DNA of 64,000 nucleotides from Tetraselmis striata (lineage: Eukaryota > Chlorophyta > Chlorodendrophyceae > Chlorodendrales > Chlorodendraceae): assembly GCA_006384855.1 (NCBI GenBank), contig VCJN01002398.1, positions 1 to 64,000 of the forward strand. Reading direction: 5' to 3'. This document shows, in pieces, positions 8,305-20,135 of the stretch (position 1 is its first letter; each line of letters begins with the position of its first letter). The notes beneath the pieces were generated by a model. The model searched no databases. It was not told the DNA's origin and saw nothing but the letters and a program-made list of their open reading frames with translations. A program made the position numbers and the translations under genes.

Positions 8305-11300
8305 ATGGACGGTGTGAGGAGGAAGCTGGAGAAGCTGCACATACCCACGGACCACGGTGAGCAACCCCCATGGGAAGACACCCCTTGCTAAGCTGCCACG
8401 GGGAAGAGCGTGCGTATATTGCGAGGGATGGGGTCTGTGGGGGGGGGCGGGGGGGGGGGCGCAGGACGGGGGTTCATGCACTGTCCACATGCGAGCGCTG
8501 CAATGGGTGAACGTGTGGAGCACCTTCTCACCCTTCCCCCCGCTCCCCTTGCGGTGGAAGGCACGTGCGTGCCGAGAGTGCACCCAGCTGCGGGGCTCCC
8601 ACAGAAGGCCCGGGTGGGTGTCGTGCTGGTGGCCTGCATGGAGGACCTCTCCACCTTCGATGCGGTACGCGCTTGCTCCAGGTTTTTGCCATGCGCCGGA
8701 GCCCGGCTTGACGCAGCTTGTCGCATGCCGGTCCTGCTCATGGCTGACCATCCCCACGGGCGCAGATTGGCTGTATGGAGGGACGCCTGCGATACCACAT
8801 CTACTTGAAGTGTGGGCGCACCAAGGCAGACGTGCAGGGGTCAATCCAACGACTCCGTCGCTGCAGCTCGGTGACGGTGCCCCCCCCCCCCCCCCCCCAG
8901 GCCTGATACCTCATACTGGCAGCCCGTGCGCAAGGGACGGTTCCCAATGCTTCAGCCCCCAAACCCTCCTCCCTGCTCTTCCAGGAGGTCCCCTCCACCA
9001 TCTACACGGATCTCTCCTGGGGCAAGGAGCACAGCGAGTTTCTGGAGCACATCATCTCCAGGTGCGCTGCGCGGTACTGGCACCGGCCGGCCCAGCCGTG
9101 GGCTTGTCGGCGGTGGCGCTGACCCCAGCGGTGCTATCTGCGGTAGATACGACCGGCTGGAGGACCGCCTCATCTTTGCGTCAGTGCGCATCGGAAGCGA
9201 GGCCCTGAGTGGGGTCGTCAACTTTGAGGACGCGGTGGACACCGCTCTGAAGGGCGCCTGGGCATACAAGCCCCTATGGCCAGCCAAACTGTCTGTACAG
9301 TTTGACCAGTGCCCCACCAAGACGTGCAACACGCCCCAGTTTGGCCGTGAGCTGTGCGCGCTCTACAAGCGGTACCCCCCCGCCCCGCCCCGCTTCCTGA
9401 CCCCACCAATTCCTCCCTGCCAGTGCCTCCAAAGCACCGATACCGACAGCTGCACGGCTCGGCTGAGGTTTGCGATTCGATGCAGGTACACCTGCGAGGC
9501 AGAGTGCTACTCATGCCCACACCGCAGCGCATGGTTTGATGTGCCACGAGCGTTGCAGGTATGGGCCCAGGCGGGGTGGAAGGGGAATGGTGAGGGGGAG
9601 GGGGGGGGGGTTGAGTGAACTAGGGGTTGTCTCTAGCAGCGCAGGCCCAGACACATACCACAGCCGGTGGACCGTAGAGCGTAGCTCCGGTCCTTGTCGG
9701 CTGAGGAGGTCTCCCTTGCGGAGTGCAACGGTGCTTCACTGCGCCGGCTGCATACTGAGGCAGCGTCTCGTTGTGGCCCCGTTGTTGGCAGGGCCGGGCA
9801 GAAGTGAGCAGGTGCTTCTTCCCAAACCCTCTGAGCACATTCATTGCCAGCGCGCACCGCATTCGGCAGCTGCCGCAGCCGGAGTACATGTGGCTGCGGC
9901 AGTGGGTGCAGTCGTGGCAGGAGGACGGGGTTGGTGTGCTGCGCCACATGATCGGGGAGCGGCTGTGGCCCGTGCTGCTTGGCTGCCCTGAGGACATCCA
10001 CTACAACTCCACTGACGGAGGCTGCACTGAGAGCATGCGCTTTCTGTCTGGTGAGTCAGGGATCGGGGAGAAAGGAGAGGGGGTCTGCAGGGCCTGGCAG
10101 GTGGGGCAAACAGGCGATGCTCCAAACTGAGCCGGCTGACCGGGGGCGCCACTCCTTGCCAGGCACGAGGCGCGAGCCCCCGGAGGAGATGATCGACGAC
10201 GGCCTGGTGCACTCGCTGCCTCTGCACCCCGCAAAACACCTCAACCGGCCGGACAAGCACACCAACAAGTACCCCTACCCAATGCTCAGGTCGCCAAAGT
10301 ACGGCACATACCGCCTGATTACGTTTGTGGGTACGGTCCCCCCCCCCCCCCCCCCCCCTCTCCTCCTCCCTCGGTCCCTTTCCCAGTGTTCCCAGTGTCC
10401 TGTGCAGCGCAGACTCTCACCCAAACTCACACACAAGTCTGAGATGTCAGACTAATGTGGGAGTACCCCTGACGAACGCAAGGTGGGCTCAGGGAACACA
10501 GGTAGACTTACTATCAGGGTGGGAATCCCTTGCCTGTACTCGTAGTGATGATGGCGCAAGAGTCCGGGCTAGTGACCCCCCCCCCCCCCCCACCGCCCTC
10601 CGCCCGCTACTCTCTCCCTCCCTCCCTTGCTCTCTGGGTCGGTGTAGATGCCATTGGAGGTATGTCTCTGACAGTGCGGCACTCATGTGTGCATCGCCTC
10701 CCGTGCCACAGCCACGTTCTCCGTACCTGTGCGAGTACGCACGCTGCTGCAGCTGCTCAAGGGCACAGCGGGCTCGCTGCTTCACTTCCATCCGTCCGCG
10801 AGGTTCATCCTTCTGGTGCGCAGCGACCTGATGAGTGAGCTGCAGCAGCGGCTCGGGCCGGACATGGACTGGTTTGCCGGCCGGCTGGAGGTGCGTGGTG
10901 GCGACCGTTTGGAACGTGGGAGGACTGCGATGGCGCCCTGATCAGGTTTCGTGAGAGACAGGACAGGGTGGGCGAGTGATCTTGAGCACGGGCGCTTGGA
11001 AGCTGGGTGACTGCGATGCAGCTGTGATGGATGGCTGAATGGCTGCCGCCTCTTTCCGCCGGGCCCAACAGCTGCTACCTATGCACATGGAGCATGGCGC
11101 TGGGTTTGGGAGCCAGCGAAGCGCCGGCGATCTGCAGGGCGCCTTCTGGACGGAGGCATGTCAGCTGGAGATGGCAGCGGGGTTTCTGCGGGACATCACC
11201 GTGGATGGCACGCACGACCCCAGCAGGAACTACGGTGGGGTCGCCCCTCCCTGCGCCAACCCTTCGGGAGCCATGCCATGGTCCCAGCTGAACCAGGCCG

Positions 11301-11717
11301 TCAACTGCTGAGCAGGGCACATCGTGTTCATGCCGCTCAACACCATCGTGCTGGACCACCTGTGGGAGGCTTTCCACGGGCACGGCGACTTCGTTATCGC
11401 GCTTCCGGCGCAGCCAATCGCTCACCAGCCCCTGGATACCCGCTTCATGTGAGCGCCCCGCCCCACGCTGCCTCTCATGTCCGCTGGGCAGTGGAAGGCC
11501 CCCTCCGCACAGCCCACCGCTTTCCTTTGCTGACGCACGTTTGCTCGGCAGGATTGTGCACCGTCGGCACATCAGGACCGCAAGCGGCGTGTTCTCTGAG
11601 GCGGTGCAAGCCATCGCAGCAGGCGGCGGCGCCACAACGTTTGCTGGCTTCATCAAGAATCGCCTGCTTGGCTGCGTCACAGGCACGGACAACCGCGCCG
11701 TGCCCCAAGTGACCTGA
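8305..11717 (+). CDS. Unrecognised multi-exon protein gene
   Basis: A chain of exon-like segments with plausible splice sites runs along the plus strand. The clearest are 8765-8824 (CMEGRLRYHIYLKCG), 8985-9061 (IYTDLSWGKEHSEF) joined in frame to 9147-9371 (LIFASVRIGSEAL, NFEDAVDTALKGAWAY), 9450-9558 (Cys-rich, CRYTCEAECYSC), then approximate exons near 9830-10050, 10163-10330, 10711-10889, 11071-11234, 11325-11448 and 11552-11717. Boundaries after 9558 are uncertain, and the start at 8305 is the first ATG giving a short exon with a donor. I do not recognise the family. Introns carry poly-C or poly-G tracts like the confirmed genes nearby. It may be one gene with the 12.0-13.0 kb segment. Confidence 0.45.
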
Positions 11718-12059
11718 TTGCCTGCCCACCTCGTGCCTGTCATGAGCGAGGGCACATGTCTGGCTGGCAGGGGGCGAGAGAGTCGCTGAGATCACGCCAG
11801 CAGTGCGGTGAACCAAACAGCGCCTGACACTGTGGCGCTGGGCTGCTGCGGCTCCCAGGGCGGCAAATGACGGCAGCCAGCACGTTGCCCCCAAACACCA
11901 AGTTCAGCACGCTGGCATGCGACGGTGCGGTGCCGGCTTCGCCATGGCAGGTGGCAGTCGCGGGGGAGGGCGATGAGGGCGAGGGCGAGGTGGGCTTCGT
12001 GGTTTGCTCCCTACCCGCACCCCCTCTCCTCCCTCTCTCCTCCCCTCCCCCGCCCCGCC

Positions 12060-12994
12060 ATGACAGGGTCCGGTGCCGCTGACCAACCCACACGGGAGGA
12101 CCTGGCCCGCTTCACCCAGGCTTGCGATCGCCGGTTTGCCGCCAGCACGCATGTATGCGTCGAATCTACCGCCTTCGCGCTTTGGGTTCGCTGCGTATCA
12201 TAGCTCTTGCCCCCCTCGCGAGGTTTGCTACGTATCTGATTCATCTTGAGATTCATCCGAGTTTCCGCCGCGAGCACCGCACGGAAACTCTGCGGGATTC
12301 GATGGTGCCGACGAACAAGACATTTTCGCGACTCGCCGACCCAATCAGTATTGCGACCCGCAAACGCAAACGAGTATGCGTGGCAAGGCTGCCAAAGCGG
12401 GCCATCACGGCCTCACCCTGTTGCCGCCTGCCCAGGCCGCCGGAGGCCGGCCTGCTGTGGGCGTACGGCTGCTGCCTTGCCGGCTTTGGGCCGCGCTGCA
12501 CCTCCCCAGTGATCGCCAGGACTTGGACATGTCCACCCCGGAACTCAAGGTACGCCCCCGGCCCGGCCCTGGGTTGCCCCCCACACAGACCGACGCCCAC
12601 CCCAGCCGCATCCGCGCCTGCTGCACCTGCTGCAGCAGCGGCCGACCTATGGGGTCTGAGCCCCGGTGGCCCTAGTTGATCCCAAACCCTAGAATCAATC
12701 CACCCCCGGTCGCCCCCCTACTCAGGACGCCTGCCGCATGAGCTTCAAAAACTCGATCATCGCGCAGCTCGCGCCGCCCAACGGATTCTATGCGCTGCGG
12801 GTGTTCCACAAGATGCGGGTGAGCGCCGGGCATCCCAGCGTCGGGCAGCCTGCCTACTCCCCCCCCCCCCTCCTTTCTCTCTCTGTCTCTATCTCCCTCC
12901 CCTTCCCCCCCCTCTCTCTCATCTGTAGGTATGTACGTGGCTGCAGGAGCTGGGAGATCCCTCCCGGGGGCGGGCCTACATGGAGCAGCTGTGA
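12060..12994 (+). CDS. Unrecognised exons, possibly the end of the upstream gene
   Basis: The last two exons are convincing: one ends near 12820 with MSFKNSIIAQLAPPNGFYAL, has a donor, a pyrimidine-rich intron, and a final exon from about 12929 reading CTWLQELGDPSRGRAYMEQL, stop at 12992-12994. Upstream, 12376-12550 (ending DLDMSTPELK before a donor) and 12060-12150 (EDLARFTQACDRRFAA) look like further exons. The family is not recognised. Without transcript data I cannot say whether this is separate from the 8.3-11.7 kb gene. Confidence 0.4.
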
Positions 12995-13101
12995 TCGATG
13001 ATGACGTGTTGCGCCTTGGTGTGTGGCTCAGAACGTGGCCTTCCGCTGGCCCCCGCTGGCCAGCCGCAAGCCTTTGCATTCGCAGTTGTAGATGTGGTTG
13101 A

Positions 13102-13146
13102 TGTTAAGAAAGGGGGGGGGGCGGGGGGGGGGGGGGGGGGGGGGGC
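13102..13146. repeat. Poly-G tract between genes
   Basis: About 40 nearly uninterrupted G residues. It lies between the plus-strand gene ending at 12994 and the RLP24 stop at 13346, in the short space between two converging genes. It could form a G-quadruplex. Confidence 0.8.
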
Positions 13147-13345
13147 GCAGGTCGCGCGCCATGTAACATGCGCTCGCTGGGCTCTGCATGGCCCCAGGAA
13201 TGGAGCCCATCGGCGGGCCGAGGCACTTCGCATTGGGGGTTACATCTACGACTAGCGGGGACGGGCGTCGGGGCCGGCCAGCGGGTCCAGTGGAACGCCG
13301 CATCGTCAGCCAGAGAGGGGAGGGGGGCGCTGCAGCGCCGTGTGC

Positions 13346-14578
13346 CTACTCCTGCATCGCCTCCGCCGCCGCCTCCTCCACCGCCACCTTGTCCTTGGCG
13401 GCCTCGGCCGCGCCCTCGGTCGGCACCTTGACCAGGTGGATCTGCTGCTCGAGCTCCTTGCGGTCCGCCGCCACCTTGGCGCCCCGCGCCTTGGCCATGC
13501 GCAGCTCCCAGAAGCGCTCCTGCCGCTTCTCGCGCACCTCGCTGATCTTCTTCATCGCCGCCACCGTCTTGGCCACCGTCTCGCGATTGTACTTGAGCGG
13601 CCGGTTGCGGCGGCGCTCCAGCTCAAACGTGGCATCCTGTGGGGAGCATCACACCGCATAAACATATGATTGGAATTGCGGGTGCATTCAACAATGACCC
13701 GTTCAGCAGCCCAACCGTGTTGTATTACGTGCTGCATTCCGACAAACTCCCAGGACGTCCTTCGGGAAAGGGTCGAAAACAATAATGGATAGCGCGCCCA
13801 ACGCCCCGTCAAGGTGAGGACTGAATGAACAAAATCGCATCCAGCACGGCCTCCTAGCCGACCGGGCGCATTCCGCAGCTTAGGCGCCCCACTCTGCATG
13901 CGGTGAGACGCTCGGGCAGAAAATCTTCCCTGCATGCGCACCGCTTTCTGCATCTCCCCCCCCCCCCCCCTGTGCAGCCCTGAGATCGGGCACACAGTGT
14001 GTATACGCCTTGTTATGTGAGAAAGCAGCCGCAGCTGCCACGTGGCTGACGAGTTCTAAGAATGGCGGCGATGAGATGCGGGGTGCCCCACACCAGAGGG
14101 GGGGGAGGGTACCCCAGTGCCACTTTCTTGTCCACATACCCCCCTCGTCTGCAAATGTGGGTGGGTTGTGCGGCGTGGAAAGCGTGGCGCGAGACACATT
14201 GCCAGCTGAGGGATGGTCCCAGCCGAGCGAAATGTGGGCGAGAGGGCTGCACGGGCAAAACCGGGTTCGGGCTGCCGTACCTCAGCGAGCTCCTTCCCAG
14301 CTGTCTTGCGGTACGCCTTGGTCCAGCGCACCTTGCGAGGATTCCGCTTCATTTTGAAGTTCTTGTGGCACTTGGAGCGGCAGAAGTTGAACATCTGCGA
14401 AAGGGGTAGGGCCGGCCACCGCAGCAGAGTCGTTCAGGCGCAAGGAGGGATTGAGAAGAGTGGGGGGGGGGGGGGGGGGGGGGGAGGCCGCGCGCACCTG
14501 CGCGTCATTCCGGACGAAAGAGATGCCGTGGCCCGGGTAGACGGTGCTGGAGCAGAACCAGCACTTGACGAGACGCAT
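13346..14578 (-). CDS. RLP24: Ribosome biogenesis protein RLP24 (RSL24D1)
   Basis: Three exons: 14578-14498, 14394-14281 and 13636-13346, all with GT-AG introns, giving 161 residues; human RSL24D1 is about the same length. The protein begins [18 protein letters not shown], then [38 protein letters not shown], and a basic, helical tail ending [12 protein letters not shown] plus CRSKC forms the zinc-binding L24e-type fold. In yeast, Rlp24 occupies the L24 site on pre-60S particles, recruits the AAA ATPase Drg1 and is exchanged for L24 in the cytoplasm. The C-terminal extension beyond the L24e core separates it from ribosomal L24 itself. Intron 1 contains a long poly-C tract in the sense strand at 14461-14484. 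Confidence 0.96.
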
Positions 14579-15552
14579 AGCTGCTACCTGGCGGCGCCTC
14601 CCCCCTCACGAGCTGCCGCTGCCGCTGTCGCCGCTTCCCCTCGCCCGCCGACGCTCGCCTCGGCGAATCGCTTGGCCGCTAGCCAGCCGACGGGATCCAC
14701 TGCGAGACAAAGGTCCACGGCGCAAGAGCGGGGATGATGAGAGTCTAGCCCATCGATGCGCTGAGAAATAGAGTGGGAGGCCTCGGGGGAGCGGAGTCTG
14801 GGGGTGCGGCGACGGAGGGGAGTTCGCGGTAAGTCGAGGGCGGTGGACCCCGCCCCCGCGCAAGATTGCCAGCCGCTACGAGCAGCCGGATGGGAAGCTG
14901 GTGCAACTTCCCGCTTGGTTAACTGGAACTGATGCACAGCGAGAAAAAGGTAAGAGGGGTGGGGTGCGGCGCGACTTACCGTCCGAATTTGCAGCGGCGG
15001 GTGGCGGCGTTCCGTCGCGCGGGTGACGGCGTCGGCCGAGCGGCCGCCGAGCGGGGGGGGGGGGGCGGGGGGGGGGGGGGGGGAGGGGCGGGGACGCCGA
15101 GGCGGCGGCGGGCTGTCGTGTCACCAGCCTGAAGTGCAACAAAGAGGCAGGTACAATGAAAGGCTGTTGACAGCGACGTAGTCTTATTGGGAGTGCGCTG
15201 GGAGTGTGCTGGGAGTGTCGTGTGTGGATGTTCCGGCAGGTCGCAGCGCGCCGACGCTGTGGCTGCTGCTGCTGCTCGGCGGCGGCTCGCGCGGCCAAGC
15301 TGTTCGGCGGACAAGGCGGAGCCGGCCGCGCCGCCGGCGCGCGAGCGCCCAGCAATATACAATTTCACATGGCATGTATTATAAATTTATAGATTTCCGA
15401 TATCGCCTTCTGCTGCTAGCTCATGTAAATATATGTATTATTATAAATTATTTTATACAACGCTGAATGATAATAATCCGACTAAATTTAGCCGCTAATT
15501 AAGATTAATGTTAAGACGGGGCGCCGATAGCGCACTACCGCGTCAGATACTT
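14579..15552. other. Intergenic DNA upstream of RLP24
   Basis: Probably includes the RLP24 promoter and 5'UTR (14579-14900). It also holds a poly-G tract at about 15052-15085 and the second copy of the 45-bp dispersed repeat at 15385-15430. After 15360 the DNA becomes AT-rich. No gene is supported. Confidence 0.45.
15385..15430 (+). repeat. Dispersed 45-bp repeat, copy 2
   Basis: Shares TTTCCGATATCGCCTTCTGC and the following TGCTAGCTCATG with 48860-48900 (same strand) and with 7497-7530 (opposite strand). Confidence 0.75.
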
Positions 15553-15775
15553 TTTACATCAGTTGCTTGAACATGTGCACACTACAAACAGAACTATTAA
15601 AGGTTGCCAGCAAAAGAGAGACATAAGCCTGAAACCAAGGTCGAGCAGGAGGCCAGGGAGCCAAGAACCAAGGAAGAGCCATCGGAACCACGAAGTCGCC
15701 AAGCTGCCAGTAGGAACCAAAGGGTCAAGGGAAGCACTGAAGCCAAGGAACGGCCAGAAAGACCGAAAGGGGAAC
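15553..15775 (+). repeat. Dispersed repeat family 2, copy 1
   Basis: About 220 bp alignable with 28482-28720, including AAAGGTTGCCAG, GCCTGAAACCAAGG and CCAGGGAGCCAAGAACCAA. Purine-rich and diverged by scattered substitutions and small indels. Both copies lie close to members of dispersed repeat family 1, so the two families may be parts of one element. Confidence 0.7.
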
Positions 15776-15899
15776 ATGAAACCAATGGGGACCACCGCCC
15801 CGCCTTAGGCATGACCACATCCCCCTCAACCGCCAGCTCGAACGTGACATGCAATGAGGGTGGCCAGCAGGGCGTGCCAACCCAAAACTACGCCACCGC

Positions 15900-16038
15900 C
15901 ATGTCGACATTGGTTACTTGCCTGCACGTCGGCAGTTCGTCGTACGGTTTGGGCGCCGTTCTGAACGAGCACCACGAGGCTCGGGGTTTTTGGTACAGCG
16001 ATGAACGCTATGCGCACATTACTCTTGCGCAATGGTAG
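15900..16038 (+). pseudogene. DIRS RNase H fragment
   Basis: About 43 residues reading TCLHVGSSSYGLGAVL then ARGFWYSDERYAHITLAQW before a stop. They align with the RNase H segment of the intact DIRS element at 2.0-4.0 kb (HADSSSYGWGAVL, ARGFWYEDDRSRHITW). The first catalytic Asp is replaced by Gly in HVGSSS, so it would be inactive even if expressed. No other retrotransposon domain is nearby. Confidence 0.75.
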
Positions 16039-16620
16039 TCCGCATTTTACATTTTCAATCAAGATTCGAGCTCTCTCTTCGCCAGATTTTTCCTGTGCAT
16101 TTTTCCTTGCAGATGTGCATGCATGTATCTACACCTATCTACCAGCCTTCATGAATGAATCGGCTTTGTGGGTCGCCCCGCTTTTAGTGAGTGGGCCATT
16201 TCAAATGACAATTCCTCCTCGGCATTTACATCTGGAAGCTAACACCCCGCCTCGTGTCACCATAATATAGTTCATGATATTGCCCACGCCCTCCACGTGA
16301 CTTTGAATGAGCGCCTTCATTCTTTGAAGATCAGCCATTGTTGGAAGCTGCGCACGAAGATACTCGAACAAAGGTTGTATGATTCCAGCTGCACAGAGGA
16401 CGTATAACTGCCTTTATTTTGGGCGGGCCCCCTCCCTCTCTTCAAGGCGCCCCGGAATTATAATGGGAATAGGGATTTTTTCAGTTATGGCATCGGGCCC
16501 TTCCTCAAATTCCCTTTTTTTATTTGTTGCACATGGATCGCGCTCCAAAAATTTATGCTTAGTTTGCTCCGCGGGGTGAGGCTTGCGCGTGACCCGCAAG
16601 TATATGATAGTAATGTTTAG

Positions 16621-16690
16621 ACGGTGATCCAACTGAGTGATTGTTAGAAATTCCGTTACTTGCCCTTAATTAGTCTTGCGGAATGCTTCG
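16621..16690 (+). repeat. Dispersed repeat family 1, partial copy
   Basis: Begins AGACGGTGATCCAAC and continues through GAAATTCCGTTACTTG and CTTGCGGAATGCTTCGGC. It matches the start of the fuller copy at 28212-28412. Confidence 0.65.
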
Positions 16691-16739
16691 GCATTTGCTT
16701 GGGGACCAGATTAATAACGAACCGCGAGCGTCGCCGGCC

Positions 16740-16935
16740 TACCCGGGTAAAAGTAAAGTTCGCCCCGGGACATCGGCCGAAGCCGGCCCAGCACTTGACC
16801 GCCTCTTGCGCCAATTGCAGTCGTAGGTCTACTGGGCGGCATAGCCCGTAGGCCATTGCCTCATTCGGACTACCCCGAAGGGCTAATGCATCAACCGGGT
16901 AAACCCAGGACACGACGGGAGGATATTGCCGAAAT
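16740..16935 (+). repeat. Duplicated segment, copy 1 of 2
   Basis: Matches 17425-17605 over GGGACATCGGCCGAA, CGCCTCTTGCGCCAA, TAGCCCGTAGGCCATTGCC, GGGCTAATGCATCAACCGGG and ATATTGCCGAAATA, with scattered differences. Confidence 0.75.
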
Positions 16936-16970
16936 ATGGGTTTTAGGGTTTTTAGGGTTTACGGGTTTTT
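16936..16970 (+). repeat. Interstitial telomere-like repeat
   Basis: Degenerate TTTAGGG units (TTTTAGGG, TTTTTAGGG, TTTACGGG) in a row, just before a 27-bp poly-G tract at 16982-17008. TTTAGGG is the plant and green-algal telomere unit. Confidence 0.7.
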
Positions 16971-17424
16971 AATCTCGAGCCCGGGGGGGGGGGGGGGGGG
17001 GGGGGGGGTCGGCGCTGTGCGAGCGAGCTTGACATTGCTAGATGGGCATGGCAAGATATGGACAACGAGATCGGTGCGTGGGTGACTTCTTGGGGGCTCG
17101 CGCACTGGCTTGCGCACCCGTCATGCGCTTGATGCCCTTCTCGGCGAGCTTGAGGGCCTAAGCCGAGACGGAGTCATCCGTGGCGTCGTCCGTCCGGGAG
17201 GTGTTCACACGGTATTACCAAACGAATCAGACGTCAAAACAGTCACGAGGGTTCGTGTAGGTGTGGGCCATGTGCAATTGTTCGTAGCGGTGGGTCGCAA
17301 ACTCGAGGTTGGCAACGACGAGGTCGTCGTACTGCGAGGCGAATGACGACGTGCGGACGACCAGGAATCGATTTCCGGACTTCTCGCGTACGAGACGACC
17401 GCTCAACCGAGCGGACATGCAAGG

Positions 17425-17605
17425 GCCTACCCGGGACATCGGCCGAATAACCCGCCCCAACACTTGATCGCCTCTTGCGCCAACTGAAGTCGTAGGTCTG
17501 GCATATATAGCCCGTAGGCCATTGCCTCATTCGAACCCCAAAGGGCTTATGCATCAACCGGGCAAACCCATGACTACACGCCGGCGGGACGATATTGCCG
17601 AAATA
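17425..17605 (+). repeat. Duplicated segment, copy 2 of 2
   Basis: Second copy of the 16740-16935 segment, about 685 bp downstream in the same orientation. It overlaps the 5' part of the long frame that leads into the LINE remnant, so the N-terminus of that frame is repeat DNA rather than a genuine protein start. Confidence 0.75.
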
Positions 17606-17879
17606 CATCGACAAGAAACCGATACCGGGACCGCCTCTCGCGTACGAGACAACCGCTCAACCGAGCGGACAAGGGGATTTAGCCTACAGGGTACCCGGGT
17701 ACCTGGGGATTTCCATGATTGGATCCCTGCCTACACGGCTGTCGCAGACGCTGCAAGTAGGGTTTCACACTTCCTTTCATCACTGTTGCCAGTCCTGCCG
17801 CCCCGCGCCGGGGGGGAAAAATTGCTTGCGCCCTCGCGCGCGATATTTATATCGTTTTTATCCATCGTCTATAGTACTG

Positions 17880-19730
17880 GTACCGTTTTGAATAGTTGGA
17901 CGCGAGCTGCCGTGGTGCTGGCGCCACTCCGCCGCCACGCCGCGCGCGAGCGTTGGAGATTTGTGTTGTACCAGTACCAATGGGAGGTGGAGGCCTTTGC
18001 GGAGGCGGTGGATGCCACCATCCTCGCGGCGGTCGAACGGGTGCTAGGGGTCTCTTTTGATCCCTCCACGTACGGCACCGACACCAATCCGGTGGTCACC
18101 GATTTCTTGGCGGAGCTTTTGCACGACCCCGACCCCATGGCAGCGGAGGTGGCTACCTTGAGCGAGGATGCAGTGGCAAGGGCGCGCATCAGGCTTCACC
18201 TCCCCACTCGATTGAAGGGAGCTGGCATCCGCCGCATGGCTACCGTTCGTGATGCCGCCTTCGTCGGCTGCATGAATGCCATCCTCCCAAGGTTCCTGAC
18301 TAGGAACTCCGGCACCAACACCCCCACCCCTGGTTTCTTCGACCCACAGCTCGGGTCCGTACTTGGCCGAGGCAGCTTCAACGCAAATTCTTCCGCCCGC
18401 CAGTATGACCACTTCCTCAACGATGCTCATGGGTCGGACAGCTACGCCGCGGAGATGCGCGAGGCGTGGGGCCGCCTCCAAGCGGCTACTGCTGGCCATC
18501 TCGGCGACGCAGATGCACGCCAGATGGAGCGGGAAGTGGAGGCTGCGTCGGGCTCGCAAAAGGAGCTGACGGCATTTCTAGACCAGGCCAACAACTCTCG
18601 GCTTCGAAATGAGGTGTGCGCTCTCCCTGCCACATGTAGGGAACGGATCTTGTTCAACCAGCTCGACGCGGCGTCAGGCATGTGGACAGTGGCCATCCCC
18701 ACCGCGCGGACAGCCATGACTCCGCATGAGCTGCGGGAGGTCGCTGCCGGGTACTTCTTTCTGCCTAGCCCGTGCTTGGCCCCGGTGGTTGGGTGCCAAA
18801 TCATTCTGCCCTCGACGGAGCACAACCCCGTCATTGTTGATCTATACGGCGACGCGCTCATGAACCTCCCGGCGCCTTGAGACGCTCACTGGCGTGTACA
18901 ACACGACGCTATCGCAGATGCCTTCCGCGATCACTGTGTTCACGACCTAGGTATTGCGGTACGGCGGGAGGTGGATGACTTGTTCCAGCAGGCAGTGCCT
19001 CTCGGCAACACCGTACCCAGGGATGAACTCAACGACCTAGTGCCGGACGCAGAGCTCTCCCTTCCGGCGTTCAACGTCGTGACCGGGAGCTATGACCCCG
19101 GAGCTTGAAGTCCACGCTGTTGGAGTTCAAGACTATGCGGTGCGGGGTCAAGTAAACTTCAGTGCCCCGGGCCACGGCTGTGGATCGGTTTGAGCGCTCC
19201 CTGTTGGGCGACATACAACGGGGGCTGGCTGCGCGGGATGCGGCGTGGCACAACACAGAGCCCAGACAGAAGGGTCCTCTTCGAGACATCCTGGATATGT
19301 CGGAATACACGGGCATGGTCTTCGGCACAGTGGGTGAGGTGAGCAAGGGGGTGCACCGCACTGTGCGTGGTATCGCATGCTTGGCTGCGGATCGGGGTGC
19401 CCTCTCATCGCGGGGCACTCGGTGCATCACCCGGGCTCACCAGGAGGCCTTGCTCGCAAGAGATTTCCTCGGGGTCCTGAGCTTGGTGGCCGCTCGAGAG
19501 CGCGCTCGCTGCCTCATCAGACGGCGCAGATTCGTCTGCCATCCCGTTGCTGAAGCTGCACATACAGCACGTCCGAGGATCACCCACACACACACGTGCT
19601 CGCGTGGCCCGGACTCTGAACCGTGCGCGCATCACTCATCCATCCCGCCTTATTTATGCGGGATGCGGGCCGCTTTTAGGCGGCTTGCTGTGTCGATTTT
19701 CTAATTCTGGGGAACTGTCCTTTTTGTAAT
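17880..19730 (+). mobile_element. Decayed 3' half of a LINE-type retrotransposon
   Basis: The frame to 18880 encodes a segment with RIRLHLPTRLKGAGIRRMA and DAAFVGCMNAILP, resembling the region after the reverse transcriptase of plant/algal LINEs (the 'L-P-x-x-x-G-G-x-G-L' stretch). After a stop the similarity goes on in other frames: LEFKTMRCGVK near 19120-19155, then 19162-19560 with AVDRFERSLLGDIQRGLAAR, MVFGTVGEVSKGVH and a basic C-terminus. That order (terminal ORF2 domain with 'FG-x-x-GE-x-S') is typical of algal LINE ORF2 ends. At least two breaks are visible and no RT core (YxDD) is present, so this is a 5'-truncated dead copy. Similarity was judged by eye. Confidence 0.65.
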
Positions 19731-20135
19731 TCACACCAGTACCAGGGGGTAGCCCCTGGTTCCCTATGGTTACCCCTGCCAGTACTGACTTATACCCTGC
19801 TGTCGCACCGGTACCGTAGCGCTCATACGCTTAGGGCTCAGCAGGTTTTATCCGTAGGGTCTGAGCATCCCGCCCTCGGCGCGGCGGCTGTGTTTTTGAA
19901 TTCGAAAGCGTAGCAGGGACTGATCCTTGCCTGCTGTAGATCCTAGCTGGACTCTGCGTCTGCTCAGCGGCTTTCGCTCTTCCAACTCGTCGCCCTCGTC
20001 GCTGTATGAGAAGGCCGCCCTCTCACGCAGCAGCCCACAGATCACCACCGTCCGTGTGTGAGGATTTCGCTTGCTCCCTATCTTCGCCCTGTCCCCGCAC
20101 AGTGGCTGGCCTTCTCGGACCCGCTGCACGTTACG

